Shown: positions 34,621 through 46,919 of the stretch, in pieces
Layout of the letters: the number at the start of each line of letters is the position of its first letter
How positions within the stretch are numbered: the stretch's first letter is position 1
From: Cordia subcordata
Taxonomy: Eukaryota > Streptophyta > Magnoliopsida > Boraginales > Cordiaceae
Assembly: GCA_028554755.1 (NCBI GenBank)
Contig: JAPTOF010000004.1
Location: 19,958,001 to 20,022,000, forward strand
Direction of reading: 5' to 3'
Length of the DNA stretch: 64,000 nucleotides
The notes under the pieces: generated by a model
What the model was told of the DNA's origin: nothing
The model's database searches: none
Seen by the model: only the letters and a program-made list of their open reading frames with translations
Made by a program: the position numbers and the translations under genes

Positions 34621-35164
34621 AAACCATATAAAGCTTATTTTAAACCATATAAAACTTTTTCAAATTTGAAAACATGGTATGGAAAACAAGGGTCTTCAAA
34701 ATCGGGAGGTTGCGCAACATACACCTTTTCTTCAATAAAACCATTTAAGAACACACTTTTGACATTCGTTTGGCAAAGTTTAAAATCCATATAACAAGCA
34801 AATGCAAGTAACATGTGAATGGACTCTAATCCAGCTACAAGGGCATAAGTCTTATCATAGTCAATTCCTTCTTCTTGATTATACCCTTGAGCTACAAGTC
34901 TAGCCCTGCTCTTAGTTACTACACTGTTTCATCTAGTTTGTTTCTAAATATCCATTAAGTTCCAATTACTGGGTAGTCTCTAGGTCTTTCTACTAGTTTC
35001 CATACTTTGTTTCTAGTAAATTAATTTAGCTCCTCTTGCATGGCAGTAATCCAATTTTCATCAAGTAAAGCCTCTTTAACATTTTTAGGTTCTATATGAG
35101 AAATGAATGCAAAGTGCTCACAAAAAGTATTAAGGTTTGCCTTGTTCTTATGCCTTGTGGTGGA
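34621..35164 (-). pseudogene. Copia reverse transcriptase, N-terminal piece (outer element)
   Basis: Broken - strand reading with NWITAMQEELN, NKVWKLVERPRDYPVIGT and, at the end, KVLYGLK corresponds to the first third of copia RT. Several stops and a frameshift are present. The YVDD active-site block is absent because the element is cut at about 34620, where the phrase TTATATGGTTTAAAA is present twice in tandem. Confidence 0.8.
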
Positions 35165-36700
35165 TCACCAAGTATTTGATTTTGAGGGTGATTTTGCACG
35201 AACTTCCAACTCTTTGGCAAGTCTAGTTAGTCTCATTCTCTTCCAAGGTGATGGTTTGATTTGAGTATTATCCACTGTCTTCATGACTTGAGACTGTTCT
35301 CCTTGATGTGCATTTTCTTGCTTAGTTGAAATTTTCTTGCCATTTGAGAGTTGATCTTCAAGAGTACTCTTTTCCAAGAGATAACCTGCATCATTAACAT
35401 CATTTCTTGGCTCAAATGGGTTAGTCTCATCAAATGTCACATGCATTGATTCTTCCATAACATGAGTTCTTTTATTATAGACTCTATAAGCTTTACTCTT
35501 AGTGGAATATCCTAGGAATATACCCTCATCCGATTTAGCATCAAATTTTCTCAAGTGATCCTTAGTATTTAAGATAAAACATTTACAACCAAACACTTTG
35601 AAATATGAAATCTTAGGGGTTTTGCCGTGCCAAATTTCATAGGGAGTTTTGTTCAAAATGGGCCTAATTAAGACTCTATTTTGCACATAACATGTGATGT
35701 TAATGGCTTCACTCCAAAAATATGTTGGCAAGTTATGCTCTTTTAACATGGTTCTTGCCATTTCTTGTAAAGTACGATTCTTCCTCTCTACTACCCTATT
35801 TTGTTGGGGAATCCAAGGGGCCGAAAAGTTGTGCTAAATGCCATGGTCATCGCAAAACTGCATAAAAAGAGTGTTCACATATTCCGTGCCATTATCACTA
35901 CGAATGCAAGTTATAAAATAGTCTTTCTCATTTTGCACTTTTCTACACAATCTTGCGAATTCGTTGAAGGCATCATTTTTATGTGCAAAAAACATAACCC
36001 ATGTAAACCTAGTGTAGTCATCTACAACAACAAAGGTATATCCAGAACCACCTACGCTTGTCACATCAATTGGTCCAGACAAGTTGATATGTAACAATTG
36101 TAATGTCCTATTAGTTGAAACCTTGTTGATGGATTTGAAAGAAGTTTTGTGTTGTTTTCCTAATTGACATGCATCACAAACTTTGTCTTTTTCAAATTTG
36201 AGTTTTGGTAAATCTCTAACAAGACCATGTTTTGACAAATCATTTAACAAACTCATGCTAGCATACCCTAATCTTCTATGCCATAACCAAGAATTATCAT
36301 ATACAACTGATAAGCATTTAACATGTTGGCTCTCAAGTTGGTCAATCTCAATTGTATAAACATTTTCATTCCTACTAGCAACAAATAATGTATTATCATT
36401 ACCACATTCATGCACAACGCAATTTGAAGATTGAAATACCACTTTATAACCCTTATCACATAATTCACTTATAATAAACAAATTAAACTTAAGACCCTTT
36501 ACAAGTAAAACATTATGAATAGCAAGGGAATCCTTATTACAAATGCTATCTTTACCAATAATTTTTCCTTTGCTATTGTCTCCAAAGGTTACATCCCTAC
36601 CTTTGGTTCCCTTCAACTTATAGAATAGTGATGGGTTTCCCATCATGTGTTTGGAACAACCACTATCTATGATCCATTTTATCTTGCTAGGTTTGCTCAC
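35165..36700 (-). pseudogene. Copia protease-integrase region (outer element)
   Basis: 36700-35834 begins IKWIIDSGCSKHMMG, the aspartic-protease D-S-G motif. The pre-integrase block WHRRLGYASMSLLNDL with a C-x2-C (CDACQLGKQH) follows, then integrase with VVVDDYTRFTWVMFF and CIRSDNGTEY, the first two catalytic Asp residues. A single in-frame TAG near 35834 precedes VVERKNRTLQEMARTM (with the catalytic Glu) and the C-terminal IN block PYEIWHGKTPKISYFKVFGC. One nonsense codon is the only clear lesion in about 1.5 kb. Confidence 0.9.
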
Positions 36701-37290
36701 ATGACATATCTACACACATAAAAGTCAAACAATTCTTTATTCTTGGGTCCTCAACACTTTGGGCCCTTGATGTTAGCATCACTTTTTGGCCTTAACAACT
36801 TATTTGGATCTTTATCAATGTGGGACATGTGATTCTCTATCATAAAGTTTCCTATAGTAGCAATGGGTTGATACATGTCCTTTCTTCTCACAATAGATAC
36901 AAGTGATATTTGACTTTGCTGAAGTGAAGGAAGTAGAGGTAGAGGTTGATGCCTTGACAAAATAAGTTTTGAAATATTTGTGTTTGATGGTTGGCGCATA
37001 GCCAATTCCACTCTTGTCAAAGGCAAGTTTTTGAAATCCTAGGAGTTTTTCAAAGTTTTCCTTCCCATTTGTAAATTTTTGAATAATTCCATTCAGATCT
37101 TCATTTTTCTTTTTCAAATCCTTTGCTTTTTTTTTCAAACCTCACAAAATCTTCAGCAAAAGAGTCATTTTCCTTTTCCAAAGGCTCAATTTTCTCAACA
37201 AGAGATGAGTTCTTCTTTTCCAAAATCTCTTTTTCATCAAAAGCAAGTTTTATCTTTATATGCATTTGTTTGTTTTTTTGCTAAATCTAG

Positions 37291-38465
37291 TTAAAAATCG
37301 TCATGGAATTTTGCAAATGCCTTCTTTAGTTCCTCAAAGGTAAACTCCTTTTCCTTTTCCTTAGTAGATGAATAATAAATAGATGTAGAAGGTGAAGGTT
37401 GTACCTCATCCTTCTTGGCCATGAGCCAAAAGTTTGCTATCTCATGTTGCTCCTTAATGTCTTTCTCACTCTCAAAGGTGTCGAAAGTTACCTTGAGTAC
37501 TTTGCCTTCCTTCTTCTTTGCAAGTCTTGGGCAATTTGCCTTTATATGCCCCAACTTGTTGCAATTGAAGCACTTCAATTCATCTTTTCTTGCTTCTTTT
37601 GGCTTCTTGAACTCCTTGGCTTCTTTTCCTTTTCTCTTCCAATTGTTGTTGTTGGAAGAAGCTCCTTTCTTCATTTTTCCAAACTTCATGAACTTTTTGA
37701 AGTTTTGGGCGAGAAATGCAATCTCCTCATCCTCTGGGTCTTCTTCATCATCTTCATTTTCACTCGTTGTGTATTTTAAAGCTACAAGTGCAATGGACCT
37801 CTTCATCTTCTTATCTTCCTCTTCACGGTCCTTCACTTCAAGTCATAAGTAACCCAATAAGCTCGTTGAGCTCCAATGTGTCAAGGTCTTTGGCTTCCTT
37901 GATGGCCATCATCTTGGGTTGCCATGACAATGGCAAGTTTCTTAGCACCTTTCTCACTTTCTCTACATTGGAATAATCCTTTCCAAGTGCCTTTAGGCCA
38001 TTAATTATTTCAATTAATCGAGAAAACATTTGCTTAACACTTTCATTAGGAAGCATTTTAAATAATTCATATCTATGTATAAGCATAGCAATTCTAGATT
38101 CTTTTACTTGGCTACTCCCCTTATAGTTTACTTCTAATTGGTCCCAAAGCTTGTTAGCCAAAGTACACCCCATTAACCTAACAAACTCAGTTGCATTCAT
38201 GGCATTAAACAAGTAATGTAAAGCCTTTTGATTCAATTCAAACTATTGGATATCCTCATGATTCCATTCATTGTTGAGTTTAGGGACTCTCCTATCCCCT
38301 TCCATTTTAATGGGAAAATTGATCCATTTTCTATTATCTTCCAAGCCCTATAATCACGTGATTGAATGAATACCTTTATCCTCATTTTTCAAAAGGCATA
38401 ATTTGTTCCATCAAAAAAGGGTTCTTGCTTAATTGAAATACCATCCACAATTGCCAAATACAATT
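37291..38465 (-). pseudogene. Copia gag (outer element)
   Basis: The - strand shows PFFDGTNYAF then a TGA where Trp is expected, MRIKVFIQSRDYRAWKIIEN, the UBN2-type core (38236-37838, with KLWDQLEVNYKGSSQVKE and MLPNESVKQMFSRLIEIIN), a frameshift near 37837, and the zinc knuckle CFNCNKLGHIKANCP (CX2CX4HX4C) at about 37520-37570. Gag is the structural capsid protein. At least two stops and a frameshift disable it. A coiled-coil stretch (37138-36815) links it to the protease. Confidence 0.85.
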
Positions 38466-38513
38466 CTACTAGTTTGTTAGACTATAGGTAGAACCCTAGC
38501 TCCAGATACCACT

Positions 38514-39564
38514 TGTTGAGGCAAATATCTTAAGCATGAGGAGGGATGTGTGAATTAAGATATTGGGAAATTTTTTAAATTAAAATTTTTCATACAAAGT
38601 AAACAAATTCACTTAGACAAATTATCAAACACTTAGCAATCAACGAATAACAAGTAAGCTAAGGTAGAGATAGGGAAGAAAAGAACAAATAATTTTTAGG
38701 TGGTTTGGCCTTGCCTACATCTACCACCTAAGAATGCTCTCCTTAAGACTTCAACACCTCCACTATGGATGCTTCTTCAAGACTTGGTGAAGCAAAAACA
38801 ATTCATACAACTCTTTGAAGCCAAACTTCAAAGAACCCAAGGGTCATACTCTTTAGGATTTTCCCACACTCTCACAAGTTCAATAAATGTAACTCTTAAG
38901 ATTTTCTAGCTTATAGAGTGTATATACAACAAAGATTGAAGTAATAAATTGATTAGAGTAGTACAACTTCTAAAAAATGGATATAGACATATATGGCTCT
39001 TGAATGCTCAAAGGATTTCACTTATAATAACTCAAAGATTTCTAAGCAATAAATGATGGGAAAGAGTTTTGCAAGATTGGATCATCAGTCTTGAATGGTA
39101 TGGAAATGTATTTAAAAAGGATTTAAGAGTTAGGGCAAAGGTTGGTGAGAATTGGGTGAAAAAGTGGTTGTCAACGGATATAAACAACTACTGCATTGAA
39201 TGCTGCAGAGCAGGTTGGATGCCTGGCCGGTCGACCAGCTGGGGGTCTGGCTTGCTACTTTAAATCACTTACTAGGCTGGGCACCTTAGCCAGTCAATTG
39301 GCTAGGGGTCCGGCTTTGGCCCCTGACATTCTAACTAGGCCAGGCGTCTTCCCTGTACAGCCGGTCGACCGATTAAGGGGTCACACATTTAATCCAAAAT
39401 CAAGGCTTTTTGGCAATACCAAACCAACTTCAATCACGTTTTTCAAGATCAAATGAAGCTTAAAAACAACTCACACATATGTTTGAAGAAATCAAGCTCT
39501 AATGCAATGAAATCATGACTTGTGTTTTGTGAACCATTGCCCAGACAAGTTTAAATCAAATATG
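38514..39564 (-). repeat. 5' LTR of outer copia, 3' portion
   Basis: Starts TGTTGAGGCAAATATC next to the primer site (element end of the LTR on the - strand). It includes GGTCGACC words at 39228-39238 and 39360-39371. It is broken at 39560-39564 (ATATG) by the inner copia. Confidence 0.75.
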
Positions 39565-41441
39565 TGTAAGATTGATAATATTATATGTGGTCTATCCTAG
39601 TCCATATTTTCAAAAAACATTCTACTAAGAAAACATGCTAGAAAAATAAAATAACCACATAACACACACAAGAACATGCTTAAGAACATATTGAACATAA
39701 CTAGTATTTGCAAAATATGTAAAGCTTACCTGTTGAAGCGTGGGCCTTTGATGAAGCTAAAACCATCACGAGCTTTGTTCCTGCTCACGAACAAAGCTAC
39801 AAAAAAATTTTACTATAAGGGTGTCACAATATGCAACTCCCTAGTCTTCTTCCCTATGATTAAAGAGACTTATCTTGAGAGAATAGCCTCTTGTGTAGGA
39901 AGAAGCAAAGTAACATGCTCTTGAAAATCTAGAGCAAAAAATCATACAATAAGTGTGTACTATGTGTTGTAGTATTCTCTTGCCAAAATGGAAGAGATCA
40001 ACTACAAAATTTTTTCTTTTTGATGCTAGAAATGGTTTAAGGTCTTGCTTATTTATAGGAAAAGTTTGGCACCTAAACCTTGTAAACTTCCCATGTGGGA
40101 AACTTGTTCCTAGTAGTAAATGTTTGCCACATGTCATAGAAGTTACTTGTACAATTTGAATTTTTCTTATAATAACTTTCTAGCATGTGTCTTGGAAGAT
40201 TGGGCCAAGCCCAACATATAGTCCATAATCCATGTGGAGGCCCAAGCCCAATAAGAAACCATCCAAGCCCAATTAGGTTATCTTGGACTCTAAAGAAAGC
40301 CCAAACCCAATTCCAAGCTTTGGCCTAATAAGGCTACTACCACAATATGGAATATGCTTTTTCAAGATTACTCTCTCAAAGTCATTTCAACTAGGGAAAG
40401 GACCAAGAAGACACAATTAACCTTGGCTTCCAAAAATAAAAAAAAATGACCTTGCCTGATCTAGCCGACATAACAATAATTATTTTTAACTCCGATTTAT
40501 TCCACCATAAGATCAAAGTTGCAGTCCAAGAATAATTGCTATTACCCAATAGCTTATCACAAAAGAATGTGAACTTGGTCTTTGACCTACTAAATAACCG
40601 ATCATAATGCCCTTCTATGTACACCTACAACTAAGGTCGGTCCTTTGGCCTGTGTACTATCACCTCCTTAGCTGCATCTTTTCTTTTGGGTCTCTTGTCC
40701 TATTGTCAACAATCCTTGGTCATGAAATCTCTTGATCTCAGGAGCAACCCTCAAGTCATATGACTGATACACCCATAAAGATAGTATCACTAGATCTAGA
40801 TTCGGATGATAAATATGGACAGTTCCAAGAGGGCACATAGATTTCATATTGCATATGCATGTCCTAATTAATTAGAATTTGGCACTCAATGCACGAGGTT
40901 GTTGATCCTAATAAAGTAAGATCTTACCCCAAAGAGAATCAAAGTACCAAACCCTAACTTCATTAGTTCATCCACATATGCTCGAGATTAAGAGCAATGA
41001 TCATTTAGTAGTAGCGACTATCTTGTTTTCTTTCTTTGATAGTACGTCTCTAGAAAACGTACTCACAATGGTCCTGTCCAATACATGACACACGTACTAT
41101 CAACACAAATTCGAAAAGTCCTTTAATGACCTAGGTGGACCACCCTCAACGAGGAGACTTACTTAATATAACCTTATCCCAGTAGAGTGCCCAACACTAC
41201 CATTCGGTTACAGACTCAATTTATGACGTGAGTAAATCTAGACTTAGACCTATTGTGCGTCCAGCCTCACTGCGCACCCAAGTCATTAGTTCAAGTCAAG
41301 GGATCTTTATACATACATCAATAAAACATGCCAGAGATAATACGTAAGAAACTCATAATGCCATTTAACAAAACAATTATATATTGTTTAACATCCAAAA
41401 TATCATATACAAGTGAGCTCTAGGGCATACTAATCTTAACA
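39565..41441 (-). repeat. 3' LTR of inner copia
   Basis: Tips TGTAAGATTGATAAT and CTAATCTTAACA (+ strand), slightly changed from the partner LTR (TGTAGGATCAATAAT, CTAATCCTAACA). Confidence 0.92.
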
Positions 41442-41449
41442 TTCTCCCA

Positions 41450-43722
41450 CTTGCACTAAAGGTCACTTCTGCATAACCTAATACCCATAGACTCCAAATG
41501 TGAGGTAAACATTTTCTCTGGAAAAGTCAATCAAATGATATTTTCGTTCAATGTGTTTACCCGTTTTGTGATTCCTGGGCTCTTTGCATTATGAAACAGC
41601 ACTGTTGATGTCGCAATACAACGTTATCGATCTATGAACTGTCGGCACAAACTTTAAGTCTAAAAGGAACTTTCTTAGCCATACTGCCTCTTTTGTAGCC
41701 TCAGATGCTGCTACATACTCGGCCTCCATGTTAGAGACAGCAATACAATTTTGCTTCACACTTTTTCATGAAATAGCTCTTCTTGATAGAGTGAAAATAT
41801 ATCGAGAAGTAGACTTCCTGGAATCTCTGTCGGACTAGAAATTCGAGTCTGTATAGGCTAATGGTATTAGATTATCTACACCGTATTCCAGCACATAATC
41901 CTTAGTCCCTTACAAGAAGTTGAATATATGCTTAACTGCGACCCAATGTGCCGGTCTAGAGTTTGACTAATATCTACTAACCATGCCAATAGCAAAGCAG
42001 ATATTTGGTCTAGTACATAACATGGCATATATGAGGCTTCTAATTGCTGAAGCATAAGGAACTGATTTCATGCTCTCTATCTCCTCAAGTGTTTTAGAAC
42101 ATTGATCTCGAGATAGATAAACTCCATGTCTAAAAGGTAATGAGGCTTTCTTAGAGTTTTGCATGTTAAACCTGACCAATATCTTCTCAATAAATAAAGC
42201 TTGAAATAGGGCTAGCCTTTTGTTCTTACGATCTCATATAAGCTTGATGCTTAGAACATAACTAGCTTCTCCTAAATCCTTCATTTGAAATTGAGTAGAA
42301 AGCAAAACCTTGATGAATGATAACATCCCCACATCATTTCCAATTAGTAGAATATCATTCACATACAGAACCAAAAAAGCTACAGCATTTCCATTATGCC
42401 TCGTATACATGTAAGGTTTATCAATATTTTGATCAAAACCATAAGATTTAATTGCACGATCAAATTTGATGTTCCATGCTCTAGATGCCTGCTTTAATCC
42501 ATAAATGGACTTTTTTAACTTACAAATCATATGTTCCTAGCCTTTAGCAACATATCCATGTGGTTGTGTCATGTAAATGGTCTCGTCAAGCTCTCCATTA
42601 AGAAAAGCTTTCTTGACGTCCATTTGCCATATCTTGTAGTGATAATGACATGCGATTGCAAAAAGTACCCAGATAGATTTAAGCATAGCTACTGGGGAGA
42701 AAGTTTCCTCATAATCGATCCCTTCTTTCTGAGTATAACATTTCACCACCAACCTTGCTTTAAAGGTTTCAACGTTTCCATCAACTCCTCTTTTCCTCTT
42801 GTAGACCCATTTGCACCCTATAGGTTTTACCCCTTTAGGTGCAATTACAAGATCCTAGACTTTGTTAGAATACATTAGATTCTAACTCTGAATCCATTGC
42901 CTTATGCCATTGGTCGGCATCTATGTCAAAAATTGCTTCATCATAACTTGTGGGATCCACTACTTGATCCTCTGAAGAAGTCTGAAAGGACTCTCCATAG
43001 TATTTATCAGGAAGCCTGGATATCCTCCCACTATGATAAGGCTCTGATATATTAGGTGTAATATGATGTTCCTTTTCATTTCCAATTACCACAGGTGTTA
43101 CTAGAGATTCTTGTGAAATCTCTCCTACAACAACTTCAGAATCTGGTGTTTTCTGGATCATTTCACCACTCTCTAAGTATCTAGCATGGGTGCTATATAA
43201 ACACCTTTTGCTCTTTAGGATTATGAAAGATCCTACCTCAGGTTCCCTTAGAATACCCAATAAAATAGCACAACTCGGATCTTGGTTCCAACTTTGAAGT
43301 ATTACTATTAAGTACATAAGCTAGACAACCCCAAATGTGGAGATGATTTAAACTAGGGTTACGCTCGGTCCACATTTCTTGTGGTGTCCTAAGTACAGAT
43401 TTAGATTGTACCAAGTTCAAGATGTATGCTGCTGTCTCAAGGGCATGCCCCTAAAAAGATAAAGATAATGATACATGACTCATCATTGACCTAACCATAT
43501 CTAATAGGGTGTGATTTCTTCTTTCTATTACACCATTTTGGTAGGGAGTCCCTGGTGCAGTCAATTGAGACACGATCACTTCTTGTGTAAGATAGTCTCT
43601 GAATCACTTGAGAGGTATTCACTACCTCGATCAGACCGAAGGGCTTTGATACATTTATCTAGTTTCTGCTCCGCTTCAGCCTTGTACTCTTTGAATTTCT
43701 CAAAGTATTCAAACTTGCGTCG

Positions 43723-43764
<42 letters not shown>

Positions 43765-45310
43765 ATACCTAGAGTAATCATCAGTAAAGGTAATGAAATA
43801 CTCATAACCCCATCGTGCTAGTTTGCTCATGGGGCCACACACATCGGTATGAACCAATTCCAATACTTCTTTGGCCCTTTCTCCTCTAAAAGAAAATGAC
43901 CATTTCCTCATCTTTCCTTTGAGGCAAGATTCACACGGAGGTAGATGTTCGAGATCTAATGAGCTAAGATGCCTATCCTCGACTAATCTCTGAATTCACT
44001 TTAGACTAATATGTCCTAAGCGTAGGTGCCAAAGATAAGTATCATTGGTCGAAGAAACCTTTCTTTTTTGGGAATTAGTTCGTTCTATATTATGCTGTGA
44101 ATTTGTAATAGGTCTCATCTAGAACAAGTTATCATGCATGCCACCAGAACAGATAATATTTCCATCTCTACTAATATCAACACCAGAAAGGAAATTAATG
44201 CAAAAACCATATATTAATTGCGAAACCGAGATAAAGTTTTTACATACATGTGGAACATAATAAACATTATTCAAAAATAACTTCCTATTACATGGAGAAT
44301 TTAAGCACATTCCTCCTACTGCATCAACCTATACTTTTGCTCTGTTACCCATCCTTAGAGCAAATTCCCCTTTAGCTAGTTCCTTCATTTCCTGAAACCA
44401 ATGCAAAGAATTGCAAATATAGTTAGTGGCTCTAGAGTCTACAATCCAAGAATCAGTAGAATCAACCACTAAATAGGCTTCAATGTAGAACAAAAGAGGT
44501 GTACCTATATGGCCTCATGCTAGGTACATCGGGCAATCCTTTTTCCAGTGCCTTTTCTAGCCACAGTTAAAGTATTTGCCCTTGGGCTTTTGACCTGTTT
44601 ATTGTTCGGGCCGTTTGCCATTTTTCTTCTTTTTCCCTCGACCACGTTTTTGCTTCCCTTTCCTTAGAACTTTTTCCCTTTCAAGTTAAGTCCAGAAATG
44701 GATGCTTGAACTACGTTTTCGTGGCTCTTATTTTTCATTATGGCTTATGCAGCTAGAGCTCTTTCATTAATTCTGTTATCCATGTTCATCTTGCCCATAT
44801 TATAATTAAGCTTGAACTGGGTGTAAGATAGTGGTAGAGTCTCTAAAATCATGTCTACCTTTGACTATTCATCTATGTTTACCCCTAGGATCTCAGCAGT
44901 AATGAAGTTATCCATCATTTTGAGCATATGCTCCCTGACAGATGCTCCTTCTACCATCATTTGATTCATAATTTCTCTAAGAGTACATTGCTTTGCTGGC
45001 CTACTCTTATCGGTAAACATACAAGATAGTAAGGTCATAGTTTCTTTTGCAGTTTCCATATAATGATGCTTACTCTACAAAATATCTGACATAAAAGCCA
45101 TCATATAGCACTTGGCCATACTATTGGCCTTCTTCCATTTTGCCTCAACTTCTTTTTGGGCTTCAGAAGAGTTTGCCCTCACAACAGGACGAGTTGTTAG
45201 GACATACTTATACTCTTCTGTGGTGAGTACTATGTCCAAGTTTTGTTCTCAGTCCACAAAATTCGATCTAGTGAGCTTGTGCTCTTTGAAAATTGTAGCT
45301 AGTAAACTGA
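41450..45310 (-). pseudogene. Degenerate copia gag-pol (inner element)
   Basis: Reading leftward: gag (44865-45310, SVREHMLKMMDNFITAEILG), a zinc knuckle at about 44550 with its first Cys changed to Tyr (YFNCG), protease WIVDSRATNYICNS (D-S-G changed to D-S-R), LWHLRLGHISLK and CESCLKGKM pre-integrase, integrase with FTDDYSRY and IKALRSDRGSEYL, then RT (EGIDYEETFSPVAMLKSI, MDVKKAFLNGELDETIYM, IYGLKQASRAWN, LVLYVNDILLIG, where the YVDD motif reads YVND) and RNase H (KSTSRYIF, NMEAEYVAASEATKEAVWL) almost to the polypurine tract. Stops and frameshifts break nearly every domain, and catalytic residues of protease and RT are changed. Confidence 0.9.
43725..43761. repeat. (TA)n microsatellite inside the integrase region
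   Basis: About 18 TA units directly after the DDYSRY block of the inner copia integrase; read in frame as Tyr-Ile repeats. Confidence 0.95.
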
Positions 45311-46905
45311 ACGAAGAAATTTTTTTGGATATACAGCAATATAATCATAATTATTTTATGAGTATGGAATTGATGCATGTATAATATGTATGCTATCTTT
45401 GGAAATAAATTATACAAGTACTTTTACATCATTTGCCTTTGAGTAGATTAACTCTTAAACTACTCGATGTAACAGTGTCTCAACGTCTTCACAAAAACTC
45501 AACCAATAGGATGGTCGAATTTATGAATGTTAAGTTAAACGCCACCGCTTATTTGAATTGACAATTATTTGGATATGTTCCAATTGAATAATTCAATCAC
45601 TATTTCATTTGGCTTCTTAAATCCGATAGCGAACTATATCGATGAGACAGCGAACCTGCCATTTAAGATGAGTATATACCCATTCCTTATGGTCATTCGC
45701 CATAATATTCTTGATTTAAGGCCTCCGATGGGGTAGTGACTTTAATCAATGTTGTGTGAGACGATCTTTAGTGAAGAATTCCACCAATAGGATGGCCAAA
45801 CTCACTAACACCCTTTTGACTAAAAATTTTAAATTCACCTTGCTAAATCTTGATAAAGTGTCACCCTCTGATGGGGAAATTAATAACATTTACCATTAGC
45901 GTGAATCGGATATAAAAAGCCGTGGGGTATTTCCAGTCCCCTCTCCTACTCAATATTTTAACATAAGGGTTTTCTCTATTTTTGGTATTCTTGCTTTTTG
46001 TTTTAGATCTAAACACACTTTGGATTTGCGAAATACTTGGGTTTTTGCGAATCCCTTTTGTGTTACTAAAACATTGCAATACCATAATAGATTATTTACC
46101 TAAATCTGGGTGTATGGACCCTTAGGTTGTTATATTGTAAATCTCAAGTTAAGTTTTTCATTTTTGTCATGAGATTGCATGGCATCTTTAGACATAATTG
46201 CTTACAATTATCTTGTCTAAGCCAATCTCATTTAAATGAACTTAACTATCTTTGAGAAACTAACACATAGGATTGGCCAATTTTAAAAACCTAATGAGTG
46301 GACATATTTCTAGGTGGTAATCATATTTATGCTTATGCCAATATGTTAAAACATATATCAATGCATTATAAACATACTCCAATGTATGTTAGAATCCGTC
46401 TTTGATGGCTCCCTGCAGTCTTCAATCCAAAAACACTAAACAACAACCTTTGTTGCAATTTCTGCCAGAGTCGGTCGACCAGCGAGCTCGACCGGCTGAG
46501 ACATATTTGCTCCTGTATGCTATTTTTCCTTGCTTCTCTCATTTGGTCTTTAAATATTACAATAATAATATATTTTGCTATTGCTAATACAAGCTTACAA
46601 TCATAAAAGAAACATTATAAAGATATCAAAACATCGTATGCTTCTTTTAAATGAAGCTACAAGCAATAACCACAAAGACCTATACATGAAATCGCCTATG
46701 GCCAAGCTTTGTTAACCGTACATGAAACTCTATCATGCATACATACGAACCATCAAGGGGATTTTATATCACCTGGACATACAAGCATAAAACCACAAAT
46801 ATATGCAACACAATATTTCCTAATCTTGCCACTCACAAGATGACTAACATATTTATGCAAATACAATATTCTTGCATAGTCTAAGCATGTTGTGTGTGAG
46901 CCTAA
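45311..46905 (-). other. Untranslated leader of inner copia
   Basis: About 1.6 kb between the primer site and gag with no ORF of note. It holds a GGTCGACC word with a nearby CTCGACCGGC (46471-46497), like those in the other two retroelements here, and several ACTAATAGGATGG-type phrases repeated at about 45500, 45785 and 46265. Confidence 0.6.
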
Positions 46906-46919
46906 GCTTTGGTACCAAT

